DNA from: Paraburkholderia madseniana
GTDB lineage: Bacteria; Pseudomonadota; Gammaproteobacteria; Burkholderiales; Burkholderiaceae
Assembly: GCF_009690905.1 (NCBI RefSeq)
Contig: NZ_VOSW01000047.1
Span: 1-64,000, forward strand
Length of the DNA: 64,000 nucleotides
Reading direction: 5' to 3'
In this document: piece after piece, positions 33,744 through 43,268 of the stretch
Layout of the letters: the number at the start of each line of letters is the position of its first letter
How positions within the stretch are numbered: the stretch's first letter is position 1
Made by a program: the position numbers and the translations under genes
The notes under the pieces: model-generated
The model's input: the letters and a program-made list of their open reading frames with translations, nothing else
Told to the model about the DNA's origin: nothing
Database searches by the model: none

Positions 33744-36230
33744 ATGGCAGTGTCGAGCACGACTGGAAGACGGATAGGAAAAATCATCGCATGGTTGCTG
33801 GCGATCATCGTCATTCTGATTGTCGCCCTGACCATCTTCATTCTGACTTTTGACTGGAACCGGGCCCGTCCCTACATCGACGACAAGGTTACGCAGGCGA
33901 TCGGCCGGCCGTTCGCGATCAACGGCGATCTGAAAGTAGGCTGGCAGCATCCGGTCGGCGAAACCGGCTGGCGTGGCTGGGTGCCCTGGCCGCGGTTTTC
34001 GGCGGCCAATATCACGGTAGGTAATCCCGACTGGGCCAAACAGCCGCACTTCGCGACGCTGGACGAAATCGACTTCCAGGTCAAGGTGCTGCCGCTGCTC
34101 GCGCACGACATCGTGATTCCCGCGATCAACCTCGTGAATCCTTCGGTCGACCTCGAACGACTGCTCGACGGGCGCGACAACTGGACCTTCAAACTGGCGT
34201 CTTCCAGCGGGCCTTCCGAATGGAAGCTCGATCTGCACGACATCGCGTTTGCCAAAGGCAATATCGGGCTGTCGGATCAGCAGAAGAAGGTCGAGATGCA
34301 GATGGCCATCGATACGCTCGGCCAGCCGATTCCGCTCGGCGAGGTGATGAAGCAGCAGGAGACGGCATCGCGCAGCGCATCGGCGGAGGCGGTCGGTAAA
34401 GCGGGGGCGAGCAAGCTGACGGCACAGGCCAACGCGCAGGCTGCATCGGAAGCGGCGGCGGCGTCCGCGGTGGCGGCTTCCGGCGCCTCGTCGACGGATA
34501 TCGCCGCGTCGGGCGCGACGGCGGCGAATGGCGCTTCGGGTGCGCTGGTTGCCAGCGGGGCGAACGGTGCAAGCGAGGGTGCGAGTGAGGGTGCAAGCGG
34601 CGCCGCGGGAGCCTCGGCGTCGAGCGCCAGCGAGACAGGCACGGCGAACGGTGCAAAGCCGGCGATCCCGCCGTACGCGATCGGTTGGACAGTCAAGGGC
34701 ACCTATAACAAGACGCCGGTATCCGGCAGCGGCAAGGTGGGCGGCGTGCTGGCGTTGCAGGACGCGAACCGGCCGTTCCCGGTGCAGGCCGATGTGAAGG
34801 CCGGCGATCTGCGCGTCGGCCTCGTGGGCACGATCACCGATCCGGCGCATCTTGCCGCGGTCGATATGCGACTTTGGCTGCAAGGCAACAGTCTGGCGCG
34901 GCTGTATTCGCTGACAGGCGTGACCTTGCCCGACACGCCGCCGTATGCGACCGAGGGGCGTCTTGTTGGCCAGTTCAAGTCCGGCGGCAACGTCTTCAGT
35001 TATGAAAATTTTACAGGCCGGGTGGGCGGCAGCGATCTGAATGGCTCGCTGACCTACACGGCGCGTGAGCCGCGTCCGCTGTTGCAGGGCGAACTGGTGT
35101 CGCATCTGCTGCAATTCGCCGATCTGGCGCCGGTCATCGGCGCGGACTCGAACGCCAGCAAGGCCAAACGGGGCGACGCGACGGTGCAGCCGGGCAACAA
35201 GGTTCTGCCGGTCGAAGAATTCCGCACCGACCGCTGGAAGGCGATCGACGCCGACGTGAAGTTCACGGGGCGCCGCATCGTCAAGGACGCCAATCTGCCG
35301 ATCACGGACCTGTACACGCACGTCGTGATGACCGACGGCGTGCTGTCGTTCGAGCCGCTGAAGTTCGGCGTGGCAGGCGGCTCGTTGTCATCGGATATTC
35401 ATCTGGACGGCAGCGCGACGCCGCTGAAGGGCCGCTTCGCGATGTCGGCGCGGCATCTGAAGCTCAAGCAGTTGTTTCCGAACTTCAAGACGATGCAGAA
35501 TGCGCTCGGCGAAATCAACGGTGACGCCGCGCTGACCGCAACCGGCAACTCGCCGGCAGCGCTTGCAGCGACGTCGAACGGCGAGGTGAAGGCATTGATC
35601 ACCGACGGGACGGTAAGCCGCCTGCTGATGGAAGCCGCGGGCCTGAACGTGGCGAACGTGGTCTATGAAAAGCTGTTCGGCAATCGCGACGTGAAGATCA
35701 ACTGCGCGGCCGCGGATTTTGTCGCGACGAACGGTGTGCTGGATTCGCGTGTGTTCGCGCTCGACACGGACGACGCGGTCATCAACATCGACGGCAACGT
35801 GAATCTGCGCGACGAATCGATGGATCTTGGTGTGCATCCGCATACCAAGGGCTTCCGGGTGTTTTCGCTGCGCTCGCCGCTGTATGTGAAGGGGACGTTC
35901 AAGGATCCGCGCGTCGGGGTGAACGCCACCGCGTTGGCGCTGCGAGGGGGCGCCGTAATCGGGCTCGGGTTGATCAATCCGTTTGCGGCGCTGATTCCGC
36001 TGCTTGCGCCTAGCAATAACCAACCGCTGCCGTGCGGACAGTTGCTGTCGCAGGTTCGTCAGGCGCCGACCGCGCCGCCGCCGGGTATGAAGCAACAGCC
36101 CAAGCCGGCCATTTCCCTCGACGGCGCGCCAGTGAACAAGTCTTCCTCTGGCGCCGCCTCACCGGGTGCGGCCGACAGGAAGCCTGCGGTCACGGCGCCG
36201 GCCACGGGGGCCGAATATAAGGGGAGTTAA
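33744..36230 (+). CDS. AsmA-family envelope protein
   Basis: Large membrane-anchored protein of the AsmA/TamB class, implicated in phospholipid or outer-membrane homeostasis. One N-terminal transmembrane helix (IIAWLLAIIVILIVALTIFILTF cut at about residues 12-34) is followed by an AsmA N-terminal domain and a C-terminal AsmA-like domain (GGSLSSDIHLDGSATPLKGR to the end). Between them, about residues 205-300, lies a long Ala/Ser/Gly-rich insert with ASGA and SEGA units. ATG 33744 was chosen because GGAG lies seven bases upstream; ATG 33711 is in frame further up. At 828 residues it is within the wide AsmA size range. Confidence 0.87.
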   Translation: MAVSSTTGRRIGKIIAWLLAIIVILIVALTIFILTFDWNRARPYIDDKVTQAIGRPFAINGDLKVGWQHPVGETGWRGWVPWPRFSAANITVGNPDWAKQPHFATLDEIDFQVKVLPLLAHDIVIPAINLVNPSVDLERLLDGRDNWTFKLASSSGPSEWKLDLHDIAFAKGNIGLSDQQKKVEMQMAIDTLGQPIPLGEVMKQQETASRSASAEAVGKAGASKLTAQANAQAASEAAAASAVAASGASSTDIAASGATAANGASGALVASGANGASEGASEGASGAAGASASSASETGTANGAKPAIPPYAIGWTVKGTYNKTPVSGSGKVGGVLALQDANRPFPVQADVKAGDLRVGLVGTITDPAHLAAVDMRLWLQGNSLARLYSLTGVTLPDTPPYATEGRLVGQFKSGGNVFSYENFTGRVGGSDLNGSLTYTAREPRPLLQGELVSHLLQFADLAPVIGADSNASKAKRGDATVQPGNKVLPVEEFRTDRWKAIDADVKFTGRRIVKDANLPITDLYTHVVMTDGVLSFEPLKFGVAGGSLSSDIHLDGSATPLKGRFAMSARHLKLKQLFPNFKTMQNALGEINGDAALTATGNSPAALAATSNGEVKALITDGTVSRLLMEAAGLNVANVVYEKLFGNRDVKINCAAADFVATNGVLDSRVFALDTDDAVINIDGNVNLRDESMDLGVHPHTKGFRVFSLRSPLYVKGTFKDPRVGVNATALALRGGAVIGLGLINPFAALIPLLAPSNNQPLPCGQLLSQVRQAPTAPPPGMKQQPKPAISLDGAPVNKSSSGAASPGAADRKPAVTAPATGAEYKGS

Positions 36231-36344
36231 TGTTTTCTGCTTTGTCTGCAGACCAACAGGCGCCGCGCGGGCGAAAGAAAAAACGGCAATCGGCGCCGCG
36301 TGCTCGAAGACATCGGCGCCGATAAAGAAAAGGAAAGAAAATAA

Positions 36345-36794
36345 CTACCTTAGCGAGCGCGGAGCGGCATCCCCCGCCGCATCCTGCCTGCGAACCCCTC
36401 GCCGGGCGCCGCCAACGCGAGTGGCGCCAAACTCCGTCAGGATCTTGCCTCTGGCCCGGCTGGCAAAGACCAGGAACCCAAACCCGTCGGCTTCATACCA
36501 ATACCCGCCGTTCTCGAGTCCATCGAGCGGCTGTTCCAATGCATTGGTAATGGATTCGATACAACGCCGCCGCAATTCGGCTGGCGCGGGATAGGGCGGC
36601 TGGGCACCGCGCACGCTGCACAGAAGAACGTCGAGCCCGGGCAGCACATGTGCATAGAGTACCGGCTCGTCCTGCGCGCGGGCGCGCGCAATTTTGGTGT
36701 CGAGCTGACCGAACGGCTTGAAATGCCGTAGTACCGCGAGGAACGACTCATCGCCGTCCACCTTCGCGCGTCTACGCTTTTTCGGGAAGGACAT
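36345..36794 (-). CDS. Small protein of unknown function
   Basis: I do not recognise this 149-residue protein. It starts with a basic stretch (MSFPKKRRRAKVDGDES). A compact middle section follows (VLPGLDVLLCSVRGAQPPYP, then NGGYWYEADGFGFLVFASRA), and an Arg/Ala-rich C terminus. There is no signal peptide or membrane helix, so it is probably cytoplasmic. The frame continues upstream without conserved features; ATG 36794 was chosen for its composition. It is convergent with the AsmA-family gene. Confidence 0.55.
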   Translation of the reverse strand: MSFPKKRRRAKVDGDESFLAVLRHFKPFGQLDTKIARARAQDEPVLYAHVLPGLDVLLCSVRGAQPPYPAPAELRRRCIESITNALEQPLDGLENGGYWYEADGFGFLVFASRARGKILTEFGATRVGGARRGVRRQDAAGDAAPRSLR

Positions 36795-37235
36795 AAAAAT
36801 TCGCCTGAAAAAGAATTGCAAGAAACGCAGCGTCCTCATGCGACAACTCCCGGCTTCGCGCGCCGCACGTCGATCTTTTATAGCATACGACAAGGCCGGA
36901 TTCACGATGATTCGGCATCTACGCCGTCCCACCGCCTCCCGCACGAATCATGCCGAACCGCCTCGCCGCGCGCTTTCGCTTCCCAGCACATCTGTCTCCA
37001 TCATAGACGCCCACGCCGCCGAAAAAACAACTCGTATCAATAAAAAAGTCATTTTTATGTGGGTGAGCGCATCTTGCCGCTACGTTGAAATATCTCACAT
37101 TCACGTCGATAATGGCCCGTCCGGCTGCACCGCGGCGTGCTGGCCAGTCCTGCACCGCAACGGCCCGCCCGCATGCCGAGGCGAGGCGCATGGTCCGTGC
37201 GCACCGCCGCGGCTTGAACGACCCTTCGGGCGAAC
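36795..37235. other. Intergenic gap before the histidine kinase
   Basis: About 440 bases. The part around 37020-37065 is A+T-rich (several A and T runs) and could hold promoters for the divergent flanking genes. I see no supported RNA gene, repeat or small ORF. Confidence 0.4.
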
Positions 37236-38846
37236 ATGAAACTATTCACCAAGGGTCTGCTGCTGATTGCAGTGCCGAGCGTGGTCGAGCTGGCGCTTCT
37301 GGGCGTCGTCTTCGATACCCAGGAGCAAACAGCGCAGGCCGCGCGGTGGGTCAGCAACAGCAAGCAGATCCTTTATCAGTCGTCGGCCATTGTCGATCCG
37401 CTGCTGCGTCAGGCCGTGCGGGTCCGCACGGGCATGGTCGTCGGCGATCCGTCGTTTGTCGACCGCCACACCGTATGGGTCGATCTCGGCGACCGGCTTT
37501 CGAATCTGGAAACGTTGGTGGCCGATACGCCGCAGCAGGTGGTGCGCGTGCGCAAGATGCAACAGGCGATCGACGCCTATCGCGTGCAGGCCGCCGCGAT
37601 CTCGCAGGCGCTGCGCGCAGGACGCAACCTGAATTCGTTTGCCGCGCTGGACACGGGCGCGCTTCCCCAGCAGATCGCACTGTTTCGCGATCAGCTCACC
37701 GAGTTCAGCAATGAGGCCTCGCGGCTCGACGCCGAGCGCGGCGCGGCCTTGGCACGGCGCCGCGAACGCCAGCAATACGCGCTGATCGCCGCGGTGTTGG
37801 GCTCGATGCTGATCTGGGCGGCCACTGCCGTCGTGTTTGCGCGCAGCATCGGCCGGCGGTTGGAGGTGTTGACCGGCAATGCCGAGCGCCTCGGCAGCGG
37901 GCGGCAGCTTGCGGCGCCGCTGTCCGGCAACGACGAAATTGCCGCGCTCGACGCGGTGCTGCATCAGACGGGCGAACGCCTAAGCGAGGCCGAAGGCGAG
38001 CAAGCCAGGCTGAAAGTGCGGCTCGAAGCGCGCGCGCGGGAACTGGCTGGCGTCAACGAGGAGCTGCGCCAGGAGACGCAAGACAACGAAATGTTCATCT
38101 ACAGCGTGTCGCACGATCTGCGCTCGCCGCTGGTGAATCTGCAAGGCTTTTCGAAAGAATTGCAGGTGTCGTGCGACGAACTGGACAGCCTCGTCGAGGC
38201 GGCGAAACTGCCGGAGGCCGAACATCGGCGTATGGCGCATATTCTTGACGGCGACGTGCGCGAGTCTCTGCAATATCTACGCACCGCGGTGACGCGGGCG
38301 GCGGCGATCATCGACGCGCTGTTGCGGATTTCACGCGCCGGGCGGCTCGAATATCAGTGGCAGCGGGTGAGCGTCGGGCGGGTGGTGGGCAAGGTGGTCG
38401 ATGCGCTGCAAGGCGTCATCAGTCAGCGCGGGACGGTGGTGACCGTGCGCGAGTTGCCGCCTGCATGGGGCGACCCGGGTGCGATCGAGCAGATTTTCGG
38501 CAACCTGATCGGTAACGCGCTCAATTATCTCGACCCGGCGCGCAACGGGCGCATCGAGATCGGCGCGCTGGAGCCGGAACCGGTCGACGAGACGGAGCCG
38601 CGCGCGTTGCGCACGCGCACCTATTATGTGCGCGACAACGGACTCGGGATTCCGGCGGCGTATATGTCGAAAGTGTTCCGGGCGTTTCAGCGCCTGCACG
38701 GCGACGTCGCGAACGGAGACGGCATCGGTCTCGCGGTGGTGCGGCGTATGGTAGAACGGCATGGCGGCCGCGTTTGGGTCGAGTCGGCGGAAGGCGCGGG
38801 ATCGACCTTTTTTGTCGTGTTACCAGAACAACCTGCGCGCTATTGA
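37236..38846 (+). CDS. Membrane sensor histidine kinase (CHASE3-type)
   Basis: A transmembrane helix (residues 5-25), a helical periplasmic domain of CHASE3 type (about 28-185), a second transmembrane helix (about 188-210) and a HAMP-like linker with coiled coil (to about 280) precede the HisKA domain. His293 in YSVSHDLRSPL is the phosphorylated residue. The HATPase domain has an N box (NLIGNALNY), DNGLGIP and GDGIGLAVV. The product is 536 residues. A receiver-only regulator follows 78 bases downstream and a hybrid kinase after that. The layout resembles phytochrome-type kinase plus Rcp1-type receiver pairs, but there is no light-sensing domain. Confidence 0.9.
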   Translation: MKLFTKGLLLIAVPSVVELALLGVVFDTQEQTAQAARWVSNSKQILYQSSAIVDPLLRQAVRVRTGMVVGDPSFVDRHTVWVDLGDRLSNLETLVADTPQQVVRVRKMQQAIDAYRVQAAAISQALRAGRNLNSFAALDTGALPQQIALFRDQLTEFSNEASRLDAERGAALARRRERQQYALIAAVLGSMLIWAATAVVFARSIGRRLEVLTGNAERLGSGRQLAAPLSGNDEIAALDAVLHQTGERLSEAEGEQARLKVRLEARARELAGVNEELRQETQDNEMFIYSVSHDLRSPLVNLQGFSKELQVSCDELDSLVEAAKLPEAEHRRMAHILDGDVRESLQYLRTAVTRAAAIIDALLRISRAGRLEYQWQRVSVGRVVGKVVDALQGVISQRGTVVTVRELPPAWGDPGAIEQIFGNLIGNALNYLDPARNGRIEIGALEPEPVDETEPRALRTRTYYVRDNGLGIPAAYMSKVFRAFQRLHGDVANGDGIGLAVVRRMVERHGGRVWVESAEGAGSTFFVVLPEQPARY

Positions 38847-38924
38847 ACCGCGACAGGCACCAGGGGAAACGGTGGGGATAGTTAAAAGCACCATGCAAAA
38901 GTGGATTGTCGGTACGGAGGGCAT

Positions 38925-39404
38925 ATGAGTCACGGGGAAACGGTCAGTATCGTGCTGATCGAAGATGACGACGGCCACGCTACGCTGGTCGAGCGCAATC
39001 TGCGCCGCGCCGGTATTTCGAACGGTTTCGTGCGCTTTCGCGACGGCCAGCAGGCCCTCGATTATTTCTTCGGCCCGGCGCCGGCGGACGCCGCTGCCAG
39101 TCCTTACCCACCTCGCGAAGATCTGACGAATTTCGTCGTGCTGCTCGATCTGAAAATGCCGCGCGTGGATGGCTTCGAGGTGCTGCGGCGTCTGAAGGAT
39201 TCGCCGCAGACAGCCGCGGTGCCCGTGATCGTGTTGACCACGACGGACGATCCGCGCGAAATTGCGCGCTGTTACGAACTCGGCTGCAACGTCTACATCA
39301 CCAAGCCAGTCGAGTACGACGCGTTCATCGAAGCGGTGCGCCGCCTCGGCTTCTTCCTGCAGGTGGTCAAACTGCCGTCGGGCCACCGGCTGGCCGCGCC
39401 GTGA
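38925..39404 (+). CDS. Receiver-only response regulator (Rcp1-like)
   Basis: A single CheY-like domain of 159 residues with no output domain. The acidic pair is EDDD near residues 14-17, the phosphoacceptor is Asp75 in LLDLKMPRVDG, the switch Thr is in IVLTTTDD and the Lys is in YITKPVEY. The insert before the phosphorylation site is longer than in CheY and typical of Rcp1-like regulators. GGAGG at 38916-38920 supports ATG 38925. It probably relays phosphate between the kinases on either side. Confidence 0.9.
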   Translation: MSHGETVSIVLIEDDDGHATLVERNLRRAGISNGFVRFRDGQQALDYFFGPAPADAAASPYPPREDLTNFVVLLDLKMPRVDGFEVLRRLKDSPQTAAVPVIVLTTTDDPREIARCYELGCNVYITKPVEYDAFIEAVRRLGFFLQVVKLPSGHRLAAP

Positions 39405-39483
39405 CGGAAGGTTTATATGAAGGCGCTCCGCAAGCGCCCCATGACAAGATAGTCACACCAGACCTAGCCAGAGAAGACTCCGC

Positions 39484-41475
39484 ATGACCGAAGACGTGTC
39501 CACGCAGCCTGCCGCGTTTGTGCTGGTCGTCGATGACGACGAAGGCATCCTGCGGCTCGCGCGCAAGTCGCTCGAACGCGCCGGCTGCCGGGTTGCAATC
39601 TGCTCGCAGGTCGAAGCGGCCCGCGCGCGCCTCGCCGCGGGCGCACCCGACCTGCTTGTGCTCGATTACCAGCTCAGCGGGCCGGAGACCGGCCTCGACT
39701 TCTTTCGCCGCTTGCGCGCGGAAGGCGTGCGGATTCCCGCCATCCTCGTGACCGGTTTTACTGACGAATCCCGTGTGATCGAAGCCTTGCGCGCGGGCGT
39801 ATCCGACGTGGTGCCGAAATCCGGCGACTACCTCGATTACCTGCCCGAGGCGGTGGAGCGGGTGCTCTCCCAGGTGCGTTTGCAGAAGGCCTCGGACGAA
39901 GCCTTGCTGCTGCGCGATCGCGAACAGCATTACCGCACCTTGTCAGAGGCGTTGCCGCACCTCGTGCTGACCTGCAACGCCGCGGGCGATTGCGATTTCC
40001 TCTCGAAGCAGTGGTTCGACTACACCGGGTTGGCGGAAAGCAGTTCGTACGGTCTCGCGTGGCTCGAAGCGGTGCATCCCGACGATCGCGAAGAGATTCG
40101 CCGTACCTGGCTCAAGGCAGTGACGGGCGGCGCCGGTGACTACCGGCACGAACTGCGAATTCGCCGCCACGATGGCGCCTATCGCTGGTTCGACATCCGC
40201 GCGGTCGCCATGCGCGACGCCGAAGGCAACGTCAGCAAATGGTTCGGCAGTTGCACGGACATTCATCCGCAGCGCGAGGCGATCGAGGAGCGCGAACGGC
40301 TGCTCGCCTCGGAGCAGGCTGCCCGCCAGATCGCTGAAGAAGCCAATCGCGCGAAAGACCGCTTCCTCGCCATGCTGTCGCACGAATTGCGCACGCCGCT
40401 CACGCCCGTTCTGGCGGGGGCTAGCGTGCTGGAGATGATCCCGGGGCTGCCCGATCAGGCGCGTGCGAGCGTGCGCATGATTCGCCGCAACGTCGAGCTC
40501 GAAGCGCGCCTGATCGACGACCTGCTCGATCTCACGCGCGTGGCGAACGGCAAGCTGCGTTTGTCGCTCGAAACCGTCGACGTGCACGAGGTGATAGACA
40601 GCGTGCTCGAACTCTTTCGCAGTGAGATCCAGGTCAAGCAGCAGGACGTGCACGTCTGCACGAATGCGCAGCACCATTACGTGCTCGCCGACCGTGCACG
40701 GCTGCAACAGATGCTGTGGAACCTGATTCGCAACGCAGCCAAGTTCACGCCGGACGGCGGCCATATCTACGTGCGCACGCACGACGAACGCATGCATGTG
40801 CAGATATCGGTCGAGGATACGGGCATCGGCATCGAGCCCGAACAGATCGGCAAACTGTTCAACGCGTTCGAGCAAGGCAACCAGAACATGACGCGGCAAT
40901 TCGGCGGCCTGGGCCTGGGTCTCGCGATCACGAAGGCCCTGACCGATGTGCACGGCGGCACGGTGGTCGCACAGAGCCCGGGCGCGCACTGCGGCGCGAC
41001 TTTCACGATCACGCTGCCGACCGCCGCCGCGCCGGAGGAGCTAACACCCGTTGCAGCGCCTGATGAGGTTCGTCATCACGGCCTGCTGACCATTCTGCTG
41101 ATCGAAGACCATGTGGATACCGCCGAGGTGATGGCGCAGTTGATTCGCAGCCTGGGTCACGACGTGACCATGGTGGGCCGTGTGGACGATGCTCTCGCCG
41201 CCACCCAGGCACAGACGTTCGATCTGGTGATCAGCGACGTGGGCTTGCCCGATGGCACAGGCCTCGATTTCGTCAAAGCGTTCCGCGAGCGTTCGGACGC
41301 ACCGGCGGTCGCGTTGACGGGCTTCGGTACCGATGATGATGTGCGCCGTTGCCTGAGCGCCGGCTTTACTTCGCATCTGACCAAGCCTGTCAATTTCGGA
41401 CAGCTCGAGACGATGATCGAAAGCGCGGTGAATCAGAAGGCGGAGAAGGACGAAGGGGACGAAAAGAACGCTTAG
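39484..41475 (+). CDS. Hybrid histidine kinase: REC-PAS-HisKA-HATPase-REC
   Basis: A soluble multidomain phosphorelay protein of 663 residues. The N-terminal receiver (about 10-130) has Asp61 in LLVLDYQLSG. A PAS domain with PAC segment (about 145-265) follows. The HisKA motif MLSHELRTPL has His300. HATPase motifs include NLIRNAAKF, DTGIGIEPEQ and GGLGLGLAI. A C-terminal receiver (about 535-655) has Asp585 in ISDVGLPDG. No transmembrane segment is seen, so it senses inside the cell or takes phosphate from the upstream kinase via its first receiver. Confidence 0.9.
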   Translation: MTEDVSTQPAAFVLVVDDDEGILRLARKSLERAGCRVAICSQVEAARARLAAGAPDLLVLDYQLSGPETGLDFFRRLRAEGVRIPAILVTGFTDESRVIEALRAGVSDVVPKSGDYLDYLPEAVERVLSQVRLQKASDEALLLRDREQHYRTLSEALPHLVLTCNAAGDCDFLSKQWFDYTGLAESSSYGLAWLEAVHPDDREEIRRTWLKAVTGGAGDYRHELRIRRHDGAYRWFDIRAVAMRDAEGNVSKWFGSCTDIHPQREAIEERERLLASEQAARQIAEEANRAKDRFLAMLSHELRTPLTPVLAGASVLEMIPGLPDQARASVRMIRRNVELEARLIDDLLDLTRVANGKLRLSLETVDVHEVIDSVLELFRSEIQVKQQDVHVCTNAQHHYVLADRARLQQMLWNLIRNAAKFTPDGGHIYVRTHDERMHVQISVEDTGIGIEPEQIGKLFNAFEQGNQNMTRQFGGLGLGLAITKALTDVHGGTVVAQSPGAHCGATFTITLPTAAAPEELTPVAAPDEVRHHGLLTILLIEDHVDTAEVMAQLIRSLGHDVTMVGRVDDALAATQAQTFDLVISDVGLPDGTGLDFVKAFRERSDAPAVALTGFGTDDDVRRCLSAGFTSHLTKPVNFGQLETMIESAVNQKAEKDEGDEKNA

Positions 41476-41524
41476 TGTGTTCGCCACGCCGACTCGGGCG
41501 ACGCAATTTGCACGCGGCATGAAA

Positions 41525-41557
41525 AAGGCCTGTGGCGATTTCCTCGCGACAGGCCTT
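41525..41557. terminator. Bidirectional terminator between hybrid kinase and mscL
   Basis: A 9-bp stem AAGGCCTGT / ACAGGCCTT has a 15-base loop. It is followed by TATTTAA on the + strand and by a run of T on the - strand, between convergent genes. Confidence 0.8.
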
Positions 41558-41641
41558 ATTTAATTGCGCCGGTTAATGTGCCGACGCGAATGTTTAACGT
41601 GATTCAGGTTGACCCAACCCGGGTGACTTCACCCAGGCGGT

Positions 41642-42091
41642 TCAGCGCTGCGGTGAACTCTTCAGCGAATCGCGGATTTCACGCAGCAGCACGACTTCTT
41701 CGGGCGTTGGCGGCGGTTCTGCCGCCGCGGCATCAGCCGGCTTGCGCAGATTATTGATGAACTTGACCATCAGGAAAATGATGAACGCGAGGATCACGAA
41801 GTTGATGGCCACGGTGATAAACGAGCCATAACCGAACACTGCCACGCCTGCTGTCTGCAAGTCTTTATACGACTCAGGACTGCCTTTGAAGCTGGCGGGA
41901 ATATCGCCGAGGCGAACGAACTTGTTGGAGAAATCGAGGCCGCCGGTGGCAACGCCGACAACCGGCATGATCAGGTCTTTAACAATTGAATTGACGATGG
42001 TGGAAAATGCGCCGCCGATAATCACCCCGACGGCGAGATCCATTACGTTGCCTTTGAGGGCAAATTCCTTGAATTCCTTGATCATGCCCAT
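41642..42091 (-). CDS. mscL: Large-conductance mechanosensitive channel MscL
   Basis: Pentameric inner-membrane tension valve that releases solutes on osmotic downshock. The N-terminal amphipathic helix (MIKEFKEFALKGNVMDLA) leads into TM1 (VGVIIGGAFSTIVNSIVKDLIMP), a periplasmic loop, TM2 (about 87-110) and a charged C-terminal bundle helix (EEVVLLREIRDSL). The 149-residue length is near the family norm. GGGAGGAAC upstream supports ATG 42091. Confidence 0.95.
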   Translation of the reverse strand: MGMIKEFKEFALKGNVMDLAVGVIIGGAFSTIVNSIVKDLIMPVVGVATGGLDFSNKFVRLGDIPASFKGSPESYKDLQTAGVAVFGYGSFITVAINFVILAFIIFLMVKFINNLRKPADAAAAEPPPTPEEVVLLREIRDSLKSSPQR

Positions 42092-42178
42092 ATACGTTCC
42101 TCCCAGAAGTCGATTATCGAATCATACCAATCTGAGAAGGATAGGCTAGTCTTTTGGCACGGAAAGGAAGGATTGGGT

Positions 42179-43213
42179 TTATTCTGGAAACTGTGACTGG
42201 CTATGGCGCGCCCGTTCGATATGCGCGGCGAAACTGACCGGATCGGTATTGGTGCCGCACAGCAGCACGCCCACGCGTTTGCCTTGCAGCGTTTCGCGCA
42301 GCGGTCCGAGCAGGGCTGCCGTAGCGGCGGCGCAGGCCGGTTCGACAGCTAGCTTCAGTTGTCCGAACAAGGTCAGCATGGCCGCGCGCAACTGGTCGTC
42401 GGATACCGTGACGAGCTGGTCGATATGGCGACGGCACAACTCGTAGCTGTATTCCTCGGTATGCGGCGATGCCAATGAATCGGCGATGGTGTGCATATGA
42501 CCCATCTTGACCGTGTGATTGGCGGCAAAGCTTTTGCCCATCACATCCGATCCTTCCGGTTCGACGCCGTACATGTGCACCCGCGGATTCGCGAGCCGCA
42601 TGGCGGTGGCCACACCGGCAGCGAGACCGCCGCCGCCGACCGGCACAATCACCGCTTCGAGGTCGGGCGTTTGCGTAGCCCATTCATAGCCGAGCGTGGC
42701 TGAGCCGAGCACGGTGCGATAGCCGTTGAACGGATGCACGAAATAACGGCCTTCCTCCGCCTCGATACGGCGCACGAGCTCGAAGGCTTCGGCAAGGTTT
42801 TCCGCGAAGACGATGTCGGCGTGATATTGCCGGCACAAGGCGACGCGTGCCGGATTGGCCGCGCGAAACAGCACGACCTTCGCACTGACGCCAAGACGCA
42901 TGGCGGCGTACGCGACCGCCACCGCATGATTGCCGCCCGACACACAGGTGACGCCTGCGCTGCGTTGCGCTTCGTCGAGCGCGAGCAGGTTAGTGAACGC
43001 GCCGCGCGCCTTGAAGCTGCCACCCGCTTGCAGCAACTCGAACTTGAAGTTCACCACCGTGCCTTCCAGCGACGGAAAGTCGAGCCGGTCGAACACCGGC
43101 GTTCGCGTGACCCATGGCGTCAACGCAAAGTGCTGTGTGGCGATGTCGTCGAGAGTAGGGATCGGCTCGCCGTTGATCGTATGGTCGGTGTGCTGCGGTG
43201 TGGCGGTTGACAT
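42179..43213 (-). CDS. PLP-dependent threonine/serine dehydratase
   Basis: Fold-type II PLP enzyme predicted to deaminate threonine or serine to the keto acid. The PLP lysine is in GGSFKARGA, the cofactor phosphate loop is VPVGGGGLAAG, and SGGNHAVAVAYAA is the substrate Asn loop. At 344 residues it lacks the regulatory ACT domain of biosynthetic IlvA, so it is the catabolic or promiscuous type. ATG 43213 was chosen because the preceding frame is not conserved. It may be cotranscribed with argE, 55 bases upstream. Confidence 0.85.
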   Translation of the reverse strand: MSTATPQHTDHTINGEPIPTLDDIATQHFALTPWVTRTPVFDRLDFPSLEGTVVNFKFELLQAGGSFKARGAFTNLLALDEAQRSAGVTCVSGGNHAVAVAYAAMRLGVSAKVVLFRAANPARVALCRQYHADIVFAENLAEAFELVRRIEAEEGRYFVHPFNGYRTVLGSATLGYEWATQTPDLEAVIVPVGGGGLAAGVATAMRLANPRVHMYGVEPEGSDVMGKSFAANHTVKMGHMHTIADSLASPHTEEYSYELCRRHIDQLVTVSDDQLRAAMLTLFGQLKLAVEPACAAATAALLGPLRETLQGKRVGVLLCGTNTDPVSFAAHIERARHSQSQFPE

Positions 43214-43268
43214 GGCGTGGGCGTGTTTTTCCTCGATATGGCTAAGACCGTTTTTACCGGGCTCAGTT

